A stretch of 64,000 nt of DNA from a bacterium (lineage in GTDB: Bacteria > Desulfobacterota_D > UBA1144). Of the stretch, positions 62,130 to 64,000 are shown one piece after another. A program made the translations under genes and the position numbers. The stretch lies in NCBI GenBank assembly GCA_018654605.1, contig JABILG010000016.1, positions 1-64,000 of the forward strand. Direction: 5' to 3'. The notes under the pieces were generated by a model, which saw only the letters and a list, made by a program, of their open reading frames with translations, was not told where the DNA came from and did not search any database. Position 1 is the stretch's first letter; the number at the start of each line of letters is the position of its first letter.

Positions 62130-62714
62130 TTATTTACTAGAAACTATATAAGTACAAGAATTTTTTAACTTGATTCCATCCGATAGAAACTTGTTTAAAA
62201 AAATAAAATTATAATCATGTGATTCCCAGGATAAAGATTCGCTAATTCCATTATTAACCGTAACCATGTGATGCCTCCCTAAGTTACTAATTGATATAGC
62301 CCTCATCTTTTTACAATCAAAGTTATCGTAAGCGAAGTAACCAACAGCTTTTACCTTTTCATTAGAACCCTCAGAATAGAAAGAATAAACATTCTTTAGA
62401 TCTTGTAATTTGCTCTTTCTTAAGTACAAGTTGTGATTCTTGACTCGTAACAAATTAGAAACTGTTATGTATTCAGCTGAGTCAGCAAATGAAACTTTAT
62501 AAAGTGACGAATCTGCCCCGGAAGCCTCGTTAATTGGGACTCCATCAATTGAACCATTATTGTAAAAGCTATAATGAATAGAATGGTTGATCGTATTATA
62601 AAATCCTACAACTATTAGAATTAAAGACAGGTAAAAGAGCGGCATAAATACCCAACCATTGTCTCTTATAAAAGGGGCTTTGCTAATTTTTTCTAGTATT
62701 TTTCTTATATTCAT
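62130..62714 (-). CDS. Unknown membrane-anchored protein (orphan 2 of a pair)
   Basis: 194 residues. A single hydrophobic helix near residues 23-42 (VFMPLFYLSLILIVVGFYNT) follows a short basic N-terminus, so the rest is probably periplasmic. Two cysteines lie far apart (FDCKK, KNSCTY). No family recognised. It directly precedes orphan 1 and follows the cyclophilin gene by 11 bases, so the three may share a transcript. Confidence 0.6.
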   Translation of the reverse strand: MNIRKILEKISKAPFIRDNGWVFMPLFYLSLILIVVGFYNTINHSIHYSFYNNGSIDGVPINEASGADSSLYKVSFADSAEYITVSNLLRVKNHNLYLRKSKLQDLKNVYSFYSEGSNEKVKAVGYFAYDNFDCKKMRAISISNLGRHHMVTVNNGISESLSWESHDYNFIFLNKFLSDGIKLKNSCTYIVSSK

Positions 62715-62725
62715 CTAATCCTCAC

Positions 62726-63193
62726 TTAACCGTCTGTAGGAAAAACTTTAAGCATCTTATCGGGTTCTTTAACTACCCCACTTTCATCTTCACCCTTTTT
62801 TATCTGATCGACTAAATCCATCCCCTCTTCTACTTCACCCCAAATAGTATATTGATTATTTAACCAAGAGCAATCTCCAAAGCAAATAAAGAATTGAGAA
62901 TTTGCGCTATTAGGATCAGCAGACCTTGCCATTGACACGGAACCTCTTATGTGATTTTCATCAGAGAATTCCTGATTTAAATTTGGCTTATCGGAGCTAC
63001 CAGTCCCTGTTCCTGTAGGGTCCCCAGTTTGAGCCATGAAATTTGGGATTACTCTATGAAAAACAACTCCATCATAAAAACCCTCTGCTGCTAATTCAGT
63101 AATTCTTTGTACATGATTAGGTGCAATATCAGGTCTAAGTTTTATTTTTACATTTCCCGTCTCAAGCTGAATTTCAATGTGTGTAAATGCCAT
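62726..63193 (-). CDS. Peptidyl-prolyl cis-trans isomerase (cyclophilin type)
   Basis: 155 residues from ATG 63193, preferred over ATG 63196 because AGGAG is at better distance. HRVIPNFMAQTGDPTGTG near residue 44, SVSMARSADPNSANSQFFIC near 82 and the following WLNNQYTIWGEV are the cyclophilin core, including catalytic Arg and Phe. Cytoplasmic protein-folding helper; no signal peptide. Confidence 0.93.
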   Translation of the reverse strand: MAFTHIEIQLETGNVKIKLRPDIAPNHVQRITELAAEGFYDGVVFHRVIPNFMAQTGDPTGTGTGSSDKPNLNQEFSDENHIRGSVSMARSADPNSANSQFFICFGDCSWLNNQYTIWGEVEEGMDLVDQIKKGEDESGVVKEPDKMLKVFPTDG

Positions 63194-63352
63194 CATAAGC
63201 TCCTTTAATTCTTGATACATATAATATATATTTTTTTTCAATATATAAAAGTTTTTTTACTCTTTATATTCATTTTTTGCAATGTATAATTAACATGGAG
63301 TTTAACCCCAATTTTAAACTGAAACGATATTTTACATGGAGGGTGTATAATT

Positions 63353-64000
63353 ATGTCTTTTGTTACAAGTGACCACGAAGAATTTAGAAGTGCGGTAAGA
63401 AGATTTACTGAAGAGGAAATCGTACCTATAGCATCTGAACTTGATGCTAAAAATGCTGAAATTCCAATGGAAATAATAGCTAAGATGGCTGAACAAGGTT
63501 ATTTTGGAGTTCTTTTTCCTGAAGAATATGATGGACTAGGGCTTGATAATATCACCATGACTATAGTTGCTGAAGAACTAAGTAAAGGTTGGTTAAGTGT
63601 TGGAAGCGTTATGACAAGAGGGGTTATAATGGGAACTCTTTTACAAGCCCATGGAACCGAGGAACAAAAAAAGAAATATTTGCCTGGACTTGCTACTGGA
63701 GCAGTCTTACCAGCGGCAGCATTTACTGAGCCTGATTCGGGGTCAGATTCTGCAAGTATGATAATGAAGGCTACTAAAACTGAAGGTGGATACTTATTGA
63801 ATGGCGCCAAAGCTTGGTGTACATACGCAAACAGAGCAAACGTACTAATGGTTCTAGCTAGAACAAATCCTGACACTTCAATCAGACATAAGGGTCTTAG
63901 CATGTTTTTTGTTGAAAAAGAGTCAGCTGAAAAAATAGTTCATCCAAACATACAAGGGGAACCTATTCCTACTGTCGGATACCATGGTATGAGATCCTAC
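63353..64000 (+). CDS. Acyl-CoA dehydrogenase (partial)
   Basis: N-terminal 216 residues from ATG 63353, running off the window end. GGAGGGTG lies a few bases upstream. The FAD-binding motif AFTEPDSGSDSASM near residue 123 and the earlier GYFGVLFPEEYDGLGLDN are standard for the family; the catalytic base lies beyond the edge. Substrate chain length cannot be told. With the acyl-CoA ligases and thiolase it supports beta-oxidation-like metabolism. Confidence 0.9.
   Translation, partial: MSFVTSDHEEFRSAVRRFTEEEIVPIASELDAKNAEIPMEIIAKMAEQGYFGVLFPEEYDGLGLDNITMTIVAEELSKGWLSVGSVMTRGVIMGTLLQAHGTEEQKKKYLPGLATGAVLPAAAFTEPDSGSDSASMIMKATKTEGGYLLNGAKAWCTYANRANVLMVLARTNPDTSIRHKGLSMFFVEKESAEKIVHPNIQGEPIPTVGYHGMRSY

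Overview
The window is AT-rich (by eye about one third G+C), densely coding chromosome from a Gram-negative-type bacterium. ExbB/ExbD, a LolB-like envelope protein, a TatA, a polysaccharide flippase and meso-diaminopimelate genes imply an outer membrane and peptidoglycan. Menaquinone is made by the futalosine route (mqnA, mqnD, mqnC and a probable aminodeoxyfutalosine deaminase). A CarD-type regulator, methylmalonyl-CoA genes (meaB, epimerase), CaiC-like acyl-CoA ligases, a thiolase and an acyl-CoA dehydrogenase point to a heterotroph using short-chain acyl-CoAs. Short spacers, start/stop overlaps and several convergent 3' overlaps suggest a streamlined, probably free-living aquatic lineage; I do not assign a phylum. 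No insertion sequence, prophage, CRISPR array or rRNA is visible.

Layout. 1-6.7 kb: partial short-chain reductase, a DapF-like epimerase with both catalytic cysteines replaced by serine, a putative futalosine-pathway deaminase, mqnD, mqnA (apparently with an AUA/AUC start), dgt, hisF, hisA. 6.8-10.2 kb: EVE protein, MeaB, RNase G, methylmalonyl-CoA epimerase, TatA. 10.3-14 kb: glycosyltransferase and trpF-trpB-trpA. 14.1-17.6 kb: two tandem acyl-CoA ligases. 17.6-19.5 kb: sigma-54 type promoter, glnB, glnA, terminator. 19.6-24.8 kb: nth and uvrC diverging from a long palindrome (UvrC lacks its HhH end), then argB-argD-argF. 24.9-33.4 kb: Xer recombinase, carD, a phosphodiesterase-type hydrolase, a phage-like small protein, bioB-bioA-bioF, mqnC. 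33.5-36.4 kb: LolB-like protein, HPr, enzyme I, tRNA-Arg. 36.5-42.2 kb: a surface-glycan cluster. 42.2-53.8 kb: housekeeping genes (aldo/keto reductase, trxB, ygfZ, thiolase, ddl, exbBD, lysA, ferredoxin, glutaredoxin, superoxide dismutase, trhO) and a 66-residue orphan with its own promoter and terminator. 53.8-59.6 kb: sulfate assimilation operon cysI-cysD-cysN-permease-cysH. 59.7-64 kb: membrane proteins, two orphans, cyclophilin, partial acyl-CoA dehydrogenase.

The most interesting region is the 388-base leader of the sulfate operon (53804-54191). A near-consensus promoter starts transcription at an RNA matching the SAM-II riboswitch; about 60 bases later a 27-codon reading frame with a good ribosome-binding site encodes a peptide with CC and CCC runs; this is followed by competing RNA pairings before cysI. 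It looks like a two-input leader in which a SAM riboswitch and a cysteine-codon attenuator in series control sulfur assimilation. I know of neither this combination nor SAM-II control of this gene set, but have not searched.
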